From positions 1 to 54,825 of the forward strand of contig JAFGBG010000098.1 of assembly GCA_016933295.1 (NCBI GenBank): DNA of 54,825 nt, read 5' to 3'. Each line of letters begins with the position of its first letter. The stretch's first letter is position 1. Both the position numbers and the translations under genes were made by a program. The notes beneath the pieces were generated by a model that was given only the letters and a program-made list of their open reading frames with translations, was not told where the DNA came from and did not search any database. The stretch is from Sedimentisphaerales bacterium. GTDB taxonomy: Bacteria > Planctomycetota > Phycisphaerae > Sedimentisphaerales > Anaerobacaceae. Positions 37,043-44,631 of this stretch are shown one piece after another.

Positions 37043-37220
37043 AAAATACTGAGCAGACCACGTATATAAATAATATACCGGCTGGTTTCGATTGAATTTG
37101 CAATGCTTCTTAATAGATACTACTCAAAGCTACTCTCAGAGATTGAACAATATTCGCTAAATACTAATTTCACTTTTCATAAAAGCGCTTATATCAAAAA
37201 CATGTCCAGAGCTTGTAGAA

Positions 37221-37303
37221 GGATTGGGTTCGTTTTTTCAATTTACCACCAAATCTATCTCTATTTGGAAGGCACAGAGGTTCAAAGGCACATAGGCACA
37301 AAG
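37221..37303. repeat. composite intergenic repeat, copy 2 (TTGGGTTCGTTTTTTCA plus GGCACA units)
   Basis: GGATTGGGTTCGTTTTTTCA at 37221-37240 is followed at 37271-37303 by GGCACAGAGG and AAAGGCACATAGGCACAAAG, the reverse complement of the repeat at 69-130. The pairing of both motifs matches the left end of the window. The 75-aa ORF at 37103-37330 runs through this repeat and is not supported as a gene. Confidence 0.6.
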
Positions 37304-37412
37304 ATATATCCCAGCACAATATTAACATAACCAATTTAATATCAAATATTTACAACACGATACCCTGTCCGCTACACGCGATCTCCTATTAAAATTGTGT
37401 TCGTACTCCCTT

Positions 37413-37435
37413 GGGGACGCCTTACGGTGCTTGGG
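37413..37435. repeat. GGGGACGCCTTACGG dispersed repeat, copy 1
   Basis: GGGGACGCCTTACGGTGCTTGGG closely matches GGGACGCTTTACGGCGG at 37897-37913. Both lie in the non-coding 37.0-38.8 kb block and look like decayed copies of one mobile or REP-like sequence. Confidence 0.45.
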
Positions 37436-37577
37436 CATAAATTTTCTTGTCCCGGCCCATTCGACCCCGCTCAGAACCTGACCTGAATGAAACTGAAGGG
37501 ATAAACTCCGCCGCTGGCAAAGCCGGATTCGACGCATTATCTTGTTAACATAGAACTTATATCAATATGCCTCCGGT

Positions 37578-37600
37578 CAATTGGGTTCGTTTTTTCAAAT
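37578..37600 (+). repeat. TTGGGTTCGTTTTTTCA repeat, copy 3
   Basis: CAATTGGGTTCGTTTTTTCA matches the 37221-37240 copy almost exactly (ATTGGGTTCGTTTTTTCAA is shared) and relates to the minus-strand copy at 172-195. The flanks differ, which delimits the shared core to about 19 bp. Confidence 0.6.
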
Positions 37601-37879
37601 AGCCCTGAAATTTCATACTATATGTTCAGTAGGCATAACTTGCTGCCGGTAAAGTATTTAAACTCTTTTTGTGTAATTAGTAAATTATCAGACATTAAAG
37701 ACTTCAAATTAATCTCTAATGAACTAATCAACTGATTAACTTTCGCTGGATTTCTTTTTGCCCCCCTCTTATTCGATAATTTACTATATTCAATTGTTAA
37801 TTAACTATCTTACACATTTACGGCGAAAATGCAAGAAAAAAATTCACGATTCTCGATATTCGATACTGGATTCTGGCTT

Positions 37880-37915
37880 CTCCGTTAGTCCCTTTAGGGA
37901 CGCTTTACGGCGGAG
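37880..37915. repeat. nested inverted repeat, GGGACGCTTTACGG copy 2
   Basis: CTCCG...CGGAG encloses GTCCC-TTTA-GGGAC, giving a nested hairpin; the right half contains the repeat shared with 37413. GGATTCTGG and GGATTCT sit on either side (37868-37876 and 37932-37938). The region resembles REP/MITE-type debris. The 91-aa ORF 37758-38033 is a translation of it and is not a gene. Confidence 0.4.
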
Positions 37916-38071
37916 TCCCAAGGACTGTTTTCTGGATTCTATTAATAATACGTATGGCGTATTGCGTAAAGCAATGCCTAAAAATGCTCCTGACCTGCTC
38001 AGTAGAAAAGCCTTAACAAATTATCTATTTTAAACCTGCGCATTGTTACCGACTGTTGTATACAATCGAGA

Positions 38072-38260
38072 ATGAGCACAACATCTAAATCACCAAAAAA
38101 GGTGGCACAGGCGGCCTATCTTACCGCCCAAAATACACTGCCCGATTACAGCCGTCGATTCAGTCCCAAAAAATTCACTCAACCAAAAATATTAGTATGT
38201 CTTTTTTGAATATCTTTTTCAAAACAGACTAACGAGGGATTGTAGCTATACTTATCGGAA
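38072..38260 (+). pseudogene. remnant of an IS transposase N-terminus
   Basis: From ATG 38072 the frame reads MSTTSKSPKKVAQAAYLTAQ, DYSRRFSPKKFTQPKILVCL and stops at TGA 38207. A one-base shift continues LNIFFKTD-stop-RGIVAIL. KFTQPQLFACLVLKxFLKTDYRGIVAIL is the usual start of a family of DDE transposases (IS4/IS5-like), so at least one frameshift and one nonsense change (Tyr to TAA at 38230) have killed it. The rest of the transposase is missing or unrecognisable up to the tRNA. It is too short for the ORF track. Confidence 0.7.
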
Positions 38261-38423
38261 AAGAAAAAAAACCTTACGAAGTTCAACTAAAAGTGAATAC
38301 CAGTCTCAACGATCTGTCGTAATTGCCAATCCGAAAACAAAATTAGAACAAGATTTTAAGAATTTTGGAGTTCGTATATCTGCTTTGAGTTTGTAAGTCT
38401 TTTGTAAACAGAATCTTGCTGAA

Positions 38424-38495
38424 TGGGCCCGGTAGGATTCGAACCTACGACCAATGGATTATGAGTCCACTGCTCTACCGCTGAGCTACGAGCCC
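38424..38495 (-). tRNA. tRNA with CAU anticodon (Ile2 or elongator Met)
   Basis: On the minus strand a full cloverleaf can be folded: acceptor GGGCUCG/CGGGCCC with A discriminator, D arm GCUCAGCGGUAGAGC, anticodon stem UGGAC-UCAUAAU-CCA with CAU (38461-38463), variable loop, and T arm GUAGGUUCGAAUCCUAC. CCA is not encoded. The anticodon-arm and variable-loop context (GACUCAUAAUC, UUGGUC) recalls tRNA-Ile2, in which C34 becomes lysidine, but Met cannot be excluded by eye. Confidence 0.93.
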
Positions 38496-38813
38496 TGTAT
38501 TATTTCAAATACCTTCCTGAAATAATATTATTTCATCAATTCTCCTTATTATAACCGCCAAATTTGAGGAGAAAACAGAATTATACATTCGTAAAGTAAC
38601 TTTATACAAAAAAATTCTTTGTTACAAGCAAATTCGAGTATTTTAATACCCACGGAGATACTTGAATCCAAATATCTCCAAAGATTAGCCTGCAAGGATA
38701 ATTCATAAAATATCCTTCCAATTTCATTAGCAACAACCTAATATAATCCATGATTTTTTTGTTAACATAGTGTCCAGGTAAAAAATGTTAGCTTTTTAAT
38801 GGGACATCCAACA

Positions 38814-40307
38814 ATGCTTAATAAAAAGTTATTCTTAACAATGGCACTTGCAGTTATAGCGGCGTCAAATGGTTCATATGCCATCCAAAAACCCGGATTA
38901 GAAAATCCTGAGAGCTCAGTAGTACTTATAAGAACTCTTAAGCAGGATTTTGACTATGTAACTCCATGGAAAAGGAAGGACATGGCCCAGAGTGCCGGTT
39001 CAGGCTTTATCATTGGCGGCGAAAGAATCCTCACCAATGCCCATAATGTTGGTAACAGCAGATATATAGAGCTTAGAAAAGAAAACATTGCCAGACGTTA
39101 CCCTGCACGGATTATATTCATCGGACACGACTGTGATCTGGCAATGCTAACTGTTGACGATAAGAGTTTCTTTGAGGGAACCCAGGCACTGGAACTGGGG
39201 GGAATTCCAAAGGTAAACAGTACCGTCTCCACATACGGTTTTCCAGTCGGTGGCGACCGCATCTCGGTAACAGAAGGTGTTGTCTCACGCATAGAAGCAG
39301 ATACATACGCCCACAGCGGCGCAGATGACCATTTAGTCATTCAAACTGATGCGGCCATCAATCCCGGTAATAGCGGTGGACCGGTCATACAAAACAACAA
39401 GATTGTCGGAGTTGCTTTCCAGGGTCTGCGAGACGCTGACAACATCGGTTATTTGATTCCGACAACTGTTATAGAACACTTTTTGAAAGATATTGAGGAC
39501 GGCAATTATGATGGTTTTGGCTCAATGGGGGCGCTTTTTTATCCGGGCTTACATAATCCGAGTTATAAGGATTATCTTAAGATTCCGCCGGAGGAAGATG
39601 GCATCGTGGTGATTGGAACATTAATGCATTCATCAGTAGAATCCATTCTTCAGCCGGGTGATGTGATTACACAAATCGATGACTACAATATAGACAATGA
39701 CGGAATGATTCAGATATATGGTTTGAGACTATCCATTTCGGCGACAATTGAGTCCAAGCAAATCGGCCAGACACTGGAACTAACTTTTTTCCGAGAAGGT
39801 AATCTTCAAAAAGCAACTGCTACGATTGCTCTAAATAGACCGATATTCGAGCAGGCACGCCAATATGACCGTCCCCCTCCTTACGTTTGTTTTGCAGGAC
39901 TGGTATTCGTTCCCGCAACACGGAATTATCTCGAAAGCTGGGGACCTCGCTGGCCGCAGGAAATACCTTTTTACCTGCGATACCTTTTCTCTCATTCTAT
40001 AGAGCTTAATACAGACAGACAACGCAAGGAATATGTTGTTCTTTCGGAAATTATGTCTGACGAGGTCAACACTTACGCCTACGAGTTTAAAAGCCAGATA
40101 GTAGAGAGTATCAATGAAACCACTATTTATAGTCTTAACGATATCTATAAAGCCTTCAAAAAATCTGAAGATACCTTCTACACAATAAGATTTATGGGTA
40201 ATGATCGTATCCTGAGAATTAATGCCGAAAATGCCAGGCGCGTACATCAGTCCATATTAGAAAAATATGATATTCCCGCCGAGGCCCGGATGGAGACAAA
40301 ACCATGA
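38814..40307 (+). CDS. HtrA-like trypsin-fold serine protease with PDZ domain
   Basis: I prefer ATG 38814 (MLNKKLFLTM), which leads directly into a signal peptide ending GSYAIQKP; neither this nor ATG 38799 has a strong ribosome site. The 497-aa protein has a complete triad: His77 (ILTNAHNVG), Asp108 (GHDCDLAMLTV) and Ser187 (NPGNSGGPVI). A PDZ-like region follows at about 230-350 (GIVVIGTLMHSSVESILQPGD). A further roughly 150 residues (YVCFAGLVFVPATRNYLE ... IESINETTIYSLNDIYKAF) resemble the second PDZ of plant-type Deg proteases. It should cleave or monitor misfolded exported proteins. It overlaps the next gene by ATGA. Confidence 0.9.
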   Translation: MLNKKLFLTMALAVIAASNGSYAIQKPGLENPESSVVLIRTLKQDFDYVTPWKRKDMAQSAGSGFIIGGERILTNAHNVGNSRYIELRKENIARRYPARIIFIGHDCDLAMLTVDDKSFFEGTQALELGGIPKVNSTVSTYGFPVGGDRISVTEGVVSRIEADTYAHSGADDHLVIQTDAAINPGNSGGPVIQNNKIVGVAFQGLRDADNIGYLIPTTVIEHFLKDIEDGNYDGFGSMGALFYPGLHNPSYKDYLKIPPEEDGIVVIGTLMHSSVESILQPGDVITQIDDYNIDNDGMIQIYGLRLSISATIESKQIGQTLELTFFREGNLQKATATIALNRPIFEQARQYDRPPPYVCFAGLVFVPATRNYLESWGPRWPQEIPFYLRYLFSHSIELNTDRQRKEYVVLSEIMSDEVNTYAYEFKSQIVESINETTIYSLNDIYKAFKKSEDTFYTIRFMGNDRILRINAENARRVHQSILEKYDIPAEARMETKP

Positions 40308-41812
40308 AAAAATGGATAATTTATATCGCTATTTTGTTTGCAGCTTCTACACCCTGTTCGAATGCAACCGAATCGAATCTTGAACGATCCGAGTTAACAG
40401 AATTAATGAAAGAATCAATCGTTTACCTTGAAATTTCCAAACATGGTTATAACCAGGGCGAACCATGGAAACACAGTGATGTTACTCAAGAATGGGCCTG
40501 TGCATGTGCGGTTGGAGAATATCAGGTAGTAACCACGGCGGAGAGTGTCGCAAACCATACCTATCTTAAAGCTCTCCGATACGGCCAAAATGAGTTTATC
40601 GGAGCACAACTCGAAGTTGTCGACTATGAAGCCAATCTTTGCTTGATTCGATTGGATCCGAACGCATTAAGTAAGCCGCTCAGGCCTTTGACATTCAGCG
40701 AAGATTACCTAAAAGGAGCAGAAGTGAATTGCTACTGGTTATCCTCAGAAAATAGGATATATAACGGCCGCGGTTATCTTGACCGTGTAAACGTTCAAAA
40801 AACGCGTACTTCTCATGCACAATATCTTCAATACATAGTGGCAGATACTACTCAACGTACGTCATTCGGAGAAATTTATTGCGTTGGCAGCTCGCCTGTA
40901 GGAATAGCATGCTGGTCAAATAACGATAAAGAAACCGGTTTGATTCCGGCAGAAATAATCAATCACTTTCTAAACAGTGTTAAAGACGGCAACTACACAG
41001 GGCTTGGAAAGGTAGGTTTCGCCGTCTCGGAGCTCCTCAATCCGGCCATGCGATCCTTCCTTAAAATGCCGGAATCACTTAAAAGCGGGGTGTATGTAAC
41101 AGATGTGTATAATCTCGGCACGGGTCACAATATCCTGAAAAAAGACGATGTTATTCTGGCAATTGATGGTAATACTCTTGATCCTTACGGCAGATTTATG
41201 CACCCAAAATATGAACTTTTATTATTTGACCATTTGATAACCAGCAAGAGCGTCGGCGAAAACATAATATTCGAGATCTGGCGTGACGGCAAAAAAACAG
41301 AAATACAGGGAGAAGTCAAGACATTCAAGCCCTCGGAAATGCTCGTACCGTATCACGAATTCGACCAGCAGCCGGAATATATCGTAACGGCGGGATTTAC
41401 AATGCAGAAACTGACACGAGAGTATCTGATGGAATTCGGCCGTGATATGTCCGGCGACACACCAAGTCATTTATATCATTACTATCGTGACCTTGCTTTC
41501 AAACCAACCGATGAACGCAGGGACATTGTCGTACTAAGTTATGTTCTACCTACACCATTCAATCTTGGCTATGCCGGTCTTGGACAGATGGTTGTCAGCA
41601 AATACAACGGTATGAAAATAAGTTCTATCGAAGACATTCTGGTAGCCAGGAATTTGAATCCGGAGTCGAAATATGATGTTATCGAATTCGAACTGGATAG
41701 CCCGGTCGTAGTTATAGACCGACGGCAAACAAGAGATAGCGACGTGTTTGTACAAAAAAATTATGGCATCACAAATCTCCTTAACATAAATCAACAAAAA
41801 CCAGGAATCTAA
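40304..41812 (+). CDS. catalytically dead paralogue of the HtrA-like protease
   Basis: This 502-aa secreted protein (signal ending CSNATESN) aligns along its whole length with the preceding protease: PWKRKDMAQSAG/PWKHSDVTQEWA, FLKDIEDGNYDGFGSMG/FLNSVKDGNYTGLGKVG, and LQPGDVITQIDDYNID/LKKDDVILAIDGNTLD. All three catalytic positions are changed. NAHNVG has become TAESVA (His to Glu), DCDLAML has become EANLCLI (Asp to Asn), and GNSGGPV is replaced by RTSFGEIY. The PDZ-like half is better kept. It is probably a non-proteolytic partner or scaffold made together with the active protease, which it overlaps by ATGA. The reading frame is intact, so it is selected and not a pseudogene. Confidence 0.85.
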   Translation: MKKWIIYIAILFAASTPCSNATESNLERSELTELMKESIVYLEISKHGYNQGEPWKHSDVTQEWACACAVGEYQVVTTAESVANHTYLKALRYGQNEFIGAQLEVVDYEANLCLIRLDPNALSKPLRPLTFSEDYLKGAEVNCYWLSSENRIYNGRGYLDRVNVQKTRTSHAQYLQYIVADTTQRTSFGEIYCVGSSPVGIACWSNNDKETGLIPAEIINHFLNSVKDGNYTGLGKVGFAVSELLNPAMRSFLKMPESLKSGVYVTDVYNLGTGHNILKKDDVILAIDGNTLDPYGRFMHPKYELLLFDHLITSKSVGENIIFEIWRDGKKTEIQGEVKTFKPSEMLVPYHEFDQQPEYIVTAGFTMQKLTREYLMEFGRDMSGDTPSHLYHYYRDLAFKPTDERRDIVVLSYVLPTPFNLGYAGLGQMVVSKYNGMKISSIEDILVARNLNPESKYDVIEFELDSPVVVIDRRQTRDSDVFVQKNYGITNLLNINQQKPGI

Positions 41813-41903
41813 AAACAGCACAAGAGGGCAGAATAATATTATAGCCAACCATTTCCCCTAAACCAATTCAGATGGTAAACAATCATTCAATCGAATAAAA
41901 AGG

Positions 41904-42017
41904 AAGCCCCCGCTTGAAGGAGGAAAGGTGGATAGCAGGGGCTTTGCACAAGCGAAACTGTACTATCTTCGCATTTATTGCACAATGCCGTCAATTGTGG
42001 TGACTACGTATTTTTAG
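41904..42017 (+). ncRNA. intergenic structured element, copy A
   Basis: Stem P1 is AAGCCCC(c)GCT (41904-41914) paired with AGC(a)GGGGCTT (41934-41944). Its loop is purine-rich and contains GAAGGAGGAAAGGTGG. After a 42-nt spacer, stem P2 CACAAT/ATTGTG (41981-41986/41994-41999) closes the loop GCCGTCA, followed by ACGTATTTTT. The layout is shared with copies B and C. The same DNA also contains a small ORF, so RNA and peptide roles compete; the class is unknown. Confidence 0.45.
41928..42017 (+). CDS. possible 29-aa small ORF inside copy A
   Basis: GTG 41928 follows AAGGAGG by 4 nt and opens a 29-codon frame (MDSRGFAQAKLYYLRIYCTM, then PSIVVTTYF) ending at TAG 42015. The frame of copy B gives a similar start (QSRDLSNSVYL) and end (VPCRVPIITIF); copy C gives VPSSVTFVTLF, but only after stops. 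The ribosome site would be hidden in the loop of P1. It is below the ORF-track limit and may be coincidental. Confidence 0.3.
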   Translation: MDSRGFAQAKLYYLRIYCTMPSIVVTTYF

Positions 42018-42121
42018 ATAAAATTTCTCTACATATACGAGACCAGAAAGGTCCTATATTACAGGCACAAAATAGCTAAAAATCGCAATATTCTTGTTAT
42101 TTTAGCAAAAAAACAATAATA

Positions 42122-42267
42122 AAGCCCCTACTTTGTGGAGGAGAATACAAAGCAGGGACTTAAGTAATAGTGTATATTTAATACACTATCACACCTCCTT
42201 CTTTCATCAATTAACCATCTTTTACTATAATTTAGTGCCGTGTCGAGTTCCAATTATAACGATTTTT
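42122..42267 (+). ncRNA. intergenic structured element, copy B
   Basis: P1 is AAGCCCCTACTTTG (42122-42135) with CAAAGCAGGGACTT (42148-42161), 12 of 14 positions paired, with loop GGAGGAG. The spacer is 75 nt and contains an extra perfect hairpin TAGTGTAT/ATACACTA (42168-42188) plus CACCTCCTT (42193-42200), complementary to its own loop. P2 is TATAATT/AATTATA (42226-42232/42252-42258) around TAGTGCCGTGTC, then ACGATTTTT. The 74-aa TTG ORF 42133-42357 runs through it without a ribosome site upstream of the TTG. Confidence 0.45.
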
Positions 42268-42443
42268 ACAAATACAACGATTTCTCAGGCTATTTCAAAT
42301 CCTGATTCAAAAACATCAATACAAAAGCACTTATGGCAGATTTCACACGCAGTATAACGTTTGGCTATAACACAATCCTCCTAAAGTGGATTCCTGAATA
42401 TGTCGATTCTTCAGAACAGATATATACAATATGGGAGTAAAAA

Positions 42444-42821
42444 ATGGATCAAGCCAGGAATCAAAGACAAGAAGAAAGATTAGAGTATCAATGGCCCGTA
42501 TGGTTTGCGGAAGATTTCAAACAAATGCTGTCCGAAGGTCTAATGGTCGATGTCTCCAGCGGAGGAATGGCATTTAAATGTAATGCCGACGAGAATTGCC
42601 CCAAAGTTGGACAAAAATTAGCTGCTCGCTTTAGCATCCCGCGTTTCGAAGAAGACGACTCATCAGCTATAACAAGCTTTATCAGAACAGGATATGTTCT
42701 ACGAGTCGAAAAAATAAATGCATCTTTGTGCCTGGTGGCGATTCAATTCGATGAACCTTTATCTCTCAAACCCTGTGAACAGGCCGATATTAATATTATG
42801 CTCAACAAGAATTTACGGTGA
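42444..42821 (+). CDS. PilZ-domain c-di-GMP-binding protein
   Basis: This 125-aa cytoplasmic protein consists of a single PilZ domain. The N-terminal R8-QEE-R12 (RxxxR) and VDVSSGG (DxSxxG) motifs that contact cyclic di-GMP are both present. The barrel then runs through FKCNADENCPKVGQKLAARF, FIRTGYVLRVEKIN and LVAIQFDEPL. It would act as a stand-alone receptor that changes a partner on binding the second messenger. The start follows GGGAG at 7 nt. It is flanked by element copies B (176 bp upstream) and C (about 215 bp downstream). The partner and process are unknown. Confidence 0.9.
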   Translation: MDQARNQRQEERLEYQWPVWFAEDFKQMLSEGLMVDVSSGGMAFKCNADENCPKVGQKLAARFSIPRFEEDDSSAITSFIRTGYVLRVEKINASLCLVAIQFDEPLSLKPCEQADINIMLNKNLR

Positions 42822-42990
42822 CTAAAACTACTATCATCCCGAAGCTAATCAGACTGCAAATTTATTCATATCATATTTCCTCTTTCCCTGATACGGCAGA
42901 TATATTGATTAAAGCAGGCAGGATTGAGTCAAATCTACAATAATATTCCAAGCGAAATCCGACAAGAGCTTATTTTTTAAGGGAAAACAA

Positions 42991-43009
42991 GCCCTTCGTG
43001 GTGAAGGGC
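42991..43009. repeat. 7-bp hairpin preceding copy C
   Basis: GCCCTTC-gtggt-GAAGGGC is a perfect short hairpin 170 bp after the PilZ stop and 27 nt before P1 of copy C. It lacks an adjacent T-run, so it is not a standard terminator; GAAAAAGGGAAAT follows. It may belong to the copy C structure. Confidence 0.4.
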
Positions 43010-43035
43010 CGAAAAAGGGAAATCAGGCTTTGAAA

Positions 43036-43155
43036 AAGCCCCTGTTTTTATTAACCCCCACATCCAATAAACAGGGGCTTAAGTATTGAAAAGTTATCGA
43101 TCTATAATTCTCTATAATAAAGTGCCGTCGTCAGTGACCTTTGTAACGCTTTTTG
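43036..43155 (+). ncRNA. intergenic structured element, copy C
   Basis: P1 is a perfect 12-bp stem AAGCCCCTGTTT/AAACAGGGGCTT (43036-43047/43069-43080) with a pyrimidine-rich loop (TAACCCCCACATCC) instead of the GGAGGA of A and B. The spacer is 43 nt, nearly equal to copy A. P2 is ATAAAG/CTTTGT (43117-43122/43139-43144, one G-T) around TGCCGTCGTC, then ACGCTTTTT. CTATAAT precedes it as in copy B. The remaining 380 bp to the MoxR gene are AT-rich, with no other recognised gene. Confidence 0.45.
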
Positions 43156-43504
43156 TTCATACAAAACTTCCTTTATTTATGGCATTGAATTAAAACCAAC
43201 ATCAAACCCACAGTCGTCCTTTTGAAGGGGATTCCGAGTAATTTAGTTACAAAACGCTAAATTTATGTGTTTTTTTCAGTAAAAAACCAGATAGAGAGTA
43301 ACGAATTCCCCGTTTTTACGTCTATTTTTATGGTTTATTACATAAAAACAACGGCAATAGTTTCAAATAGTACTATTGCATTAAATAACGACTTATAAAC
43401 GGCAAAGAAGATAAATTTTCATGTATATACTTCATCATTACACACAGGTCAACCTAAGTGAAATTCTGGCAATTCTTAACCTGTTTTGGTACAATATGTT
43501 AATG

Positions 43505-43518
43505 ATTTGTGTACAAAT
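43505..43518. promoter_or_regulatory. inverted repeat just upstream of the MoxR operon
   Basis: ATTTGT-GT-ACAAAT is a perfect 6-bp inverted repeat ending 16 nt before the MoxR start codon and just before the ribosome site AAGGAAC. It could be an operator or simply AT-rich chance symmetry. Confidence 0.25.
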
Positions 43519-43534
43519 ATAAGGAACAAACCGC

Positions 43535-44575
43535 ATGGAACAACCTGTAGAACAAAAGCTCGAAAACTCATCTAAATTTGGCTCTATTAACGAGGCTCAG
43601 CTCATAGAACGTCTTCACAAAGGATTGCTAAAATTAAAGCACCAAATTCATAAAACTATTATAGGTCAGGACAGTGTCATTGATTCGATGCTTTGCTGTA
43701 TGCTTGCCGGAGGACATTGTATTGTCCAGGGTGTTCCAGGTCTTGCAAAAACCTTGATGGTACATTCCGTGGCGGATTCTATGAATTTGGCATTCAACAG
43801 GATACAATTCACACCCGACCTTATGCCGTCGGATATAACCGGCGCTGATATCATTCAGAGAGATCCACAGTCTAAAAAAAGAAAATACGAATTTGTCCAC
43901 GGGCCGATATTTGCCAATGTAGTCCTTGCCGATGAAATTAATCGTACGCCGCCAAAGACTCAGGCAGCGCTTTTACAGGCCATGCAGGAAAGAGAAGTAA
44001 CCATCTCCGGCCGGACATACAAACTACCCGAACCTTTCTTCGTTCTTGCAACACAAAATCCAATCGAGCAGGAAGGAACATACCCCCTGCCGGAAGCGGC
44101 ACTGGATCGCTTTATGTTTATGATATACATTGATTATCCTTCGGCTAAGGAGGAGCACCTAATCGTCAAACAGACAACAACCGGCAAAAAAAGTATTGTG
44201 CAAAGTGTGCTGGACAAAAACGATATGATCCTGTTTCAGGAGATCGTCAGAATGGCACCTGTCAGTGAGACGGTGATTGCATACTGTATAAATCTGGCAC
44301 GTGCAACCCGACCGACCAGCCGACGCTCAACCGGGATGGTAAAAAAATATCTCAAGTGGGGAGCCGGTCCCAGGGCCGGGCAATTTATGACACTTGGAGC
44401 GAAGGCCAGGGCTTTGATAAACGGACGAATTACTCCAAGCTTCGAGGATGTCAAAGCCGTAAGCAAGCTGGTACTGCGGCATCGAGTTATCCCAAATTTT
44501 AATGCCGAAGCCGATGGCATCAGTGTCGAAGGAATTCTCGATGATCTTGTTCATCAGGTGCCGTTGCCAAAATAA
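43535..44575 (+). CDS. MoxR-family AAA+ ATPase
   Basis: This 346-aa cytoplasmic protein has AAGGAAC 8 nt before the start. Walker A is GVPGLAKT and Walker B is VVLADEINRTPPKTQAALL. Sensor 1 is FVLATQNPIEQEGTYPLPEAALDRF, and the MoxR-specific C-terminal helical part includes ATRPTSRRSTGMVKKYLKWGAGPRA. MoxR proteins act as chaperone-like ATPases, usually on neighbouring VWA and DUF58 proteins. Here it opens a seven-gene operon with exactly such partners (DUF58, BatA-like, VWA), the standard arrangement in planctomycetes and related phyla. Roles proposed for such systems include envelope stress and assembly of secreted or metal-containing proteins. Confidence 0.95.
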   Translation: MEQPVEQKLENSSKFGSINEAQLIERLHKGLLKLKHQIHKTIIGQDSVIDSMLCCMLAGGHCIVQGVPGLAKTLMVHSVADSMNLAFNRIQFTPDLMPSDITGADIIQRDPQSKKRKYEFVHGPIFANVVLADEINRTPPKTQAALLQAMQEREVTISGRTYKLPEPFFVLATQNPIEQEGTYPLPEAALDRFMFMIYIDYPSAKEEHLIVKQTTTGKKSIVQSVLDKNDMILFQEIVRMAPVSETVIAYCINLARATRPTSRRSTGMVKKYLKWGAGPRAGQFMTLGAKARALINGRITPSFEDVKAVSKLVLRHRVIPNFNAEADGISVEGILDDLVHQVPLPK

Positions 44576-44631
44576 TAATATGATAGTTTTTGGGAGTTAG
44601 GCATTATTAATTTCCAAACGGAGCTTAGAAT

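Noticed and set aside
37103-37330. 75-aa ORF
   Set aside because: Its C-terminal part is encoded by the GGCACATAGGCAC repeat also translated at 20-202; no ribosome site or recognisable domain.
37758-38033. 91-aa ORF
   Set aside because: It is a translation of hairpin and repeat DNA (GATTCTCGATATTCGATACTG type), has no ribosome site and no family resemblance.
42133-42357. 74-aa ORF through copy B
   Set aside because: Its TTG start precedes, not follows, the GGAGGAG motif and lies inside P1. Kept only as part of the peptide-versus-RNA question for the element.
41904-43080. P1 hairpins as intrinsic terminators
   Set aside because: None is followed by a T-run; AAG or TGCACAAG follows instead. 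All three share downstream structure not expected for terminators.
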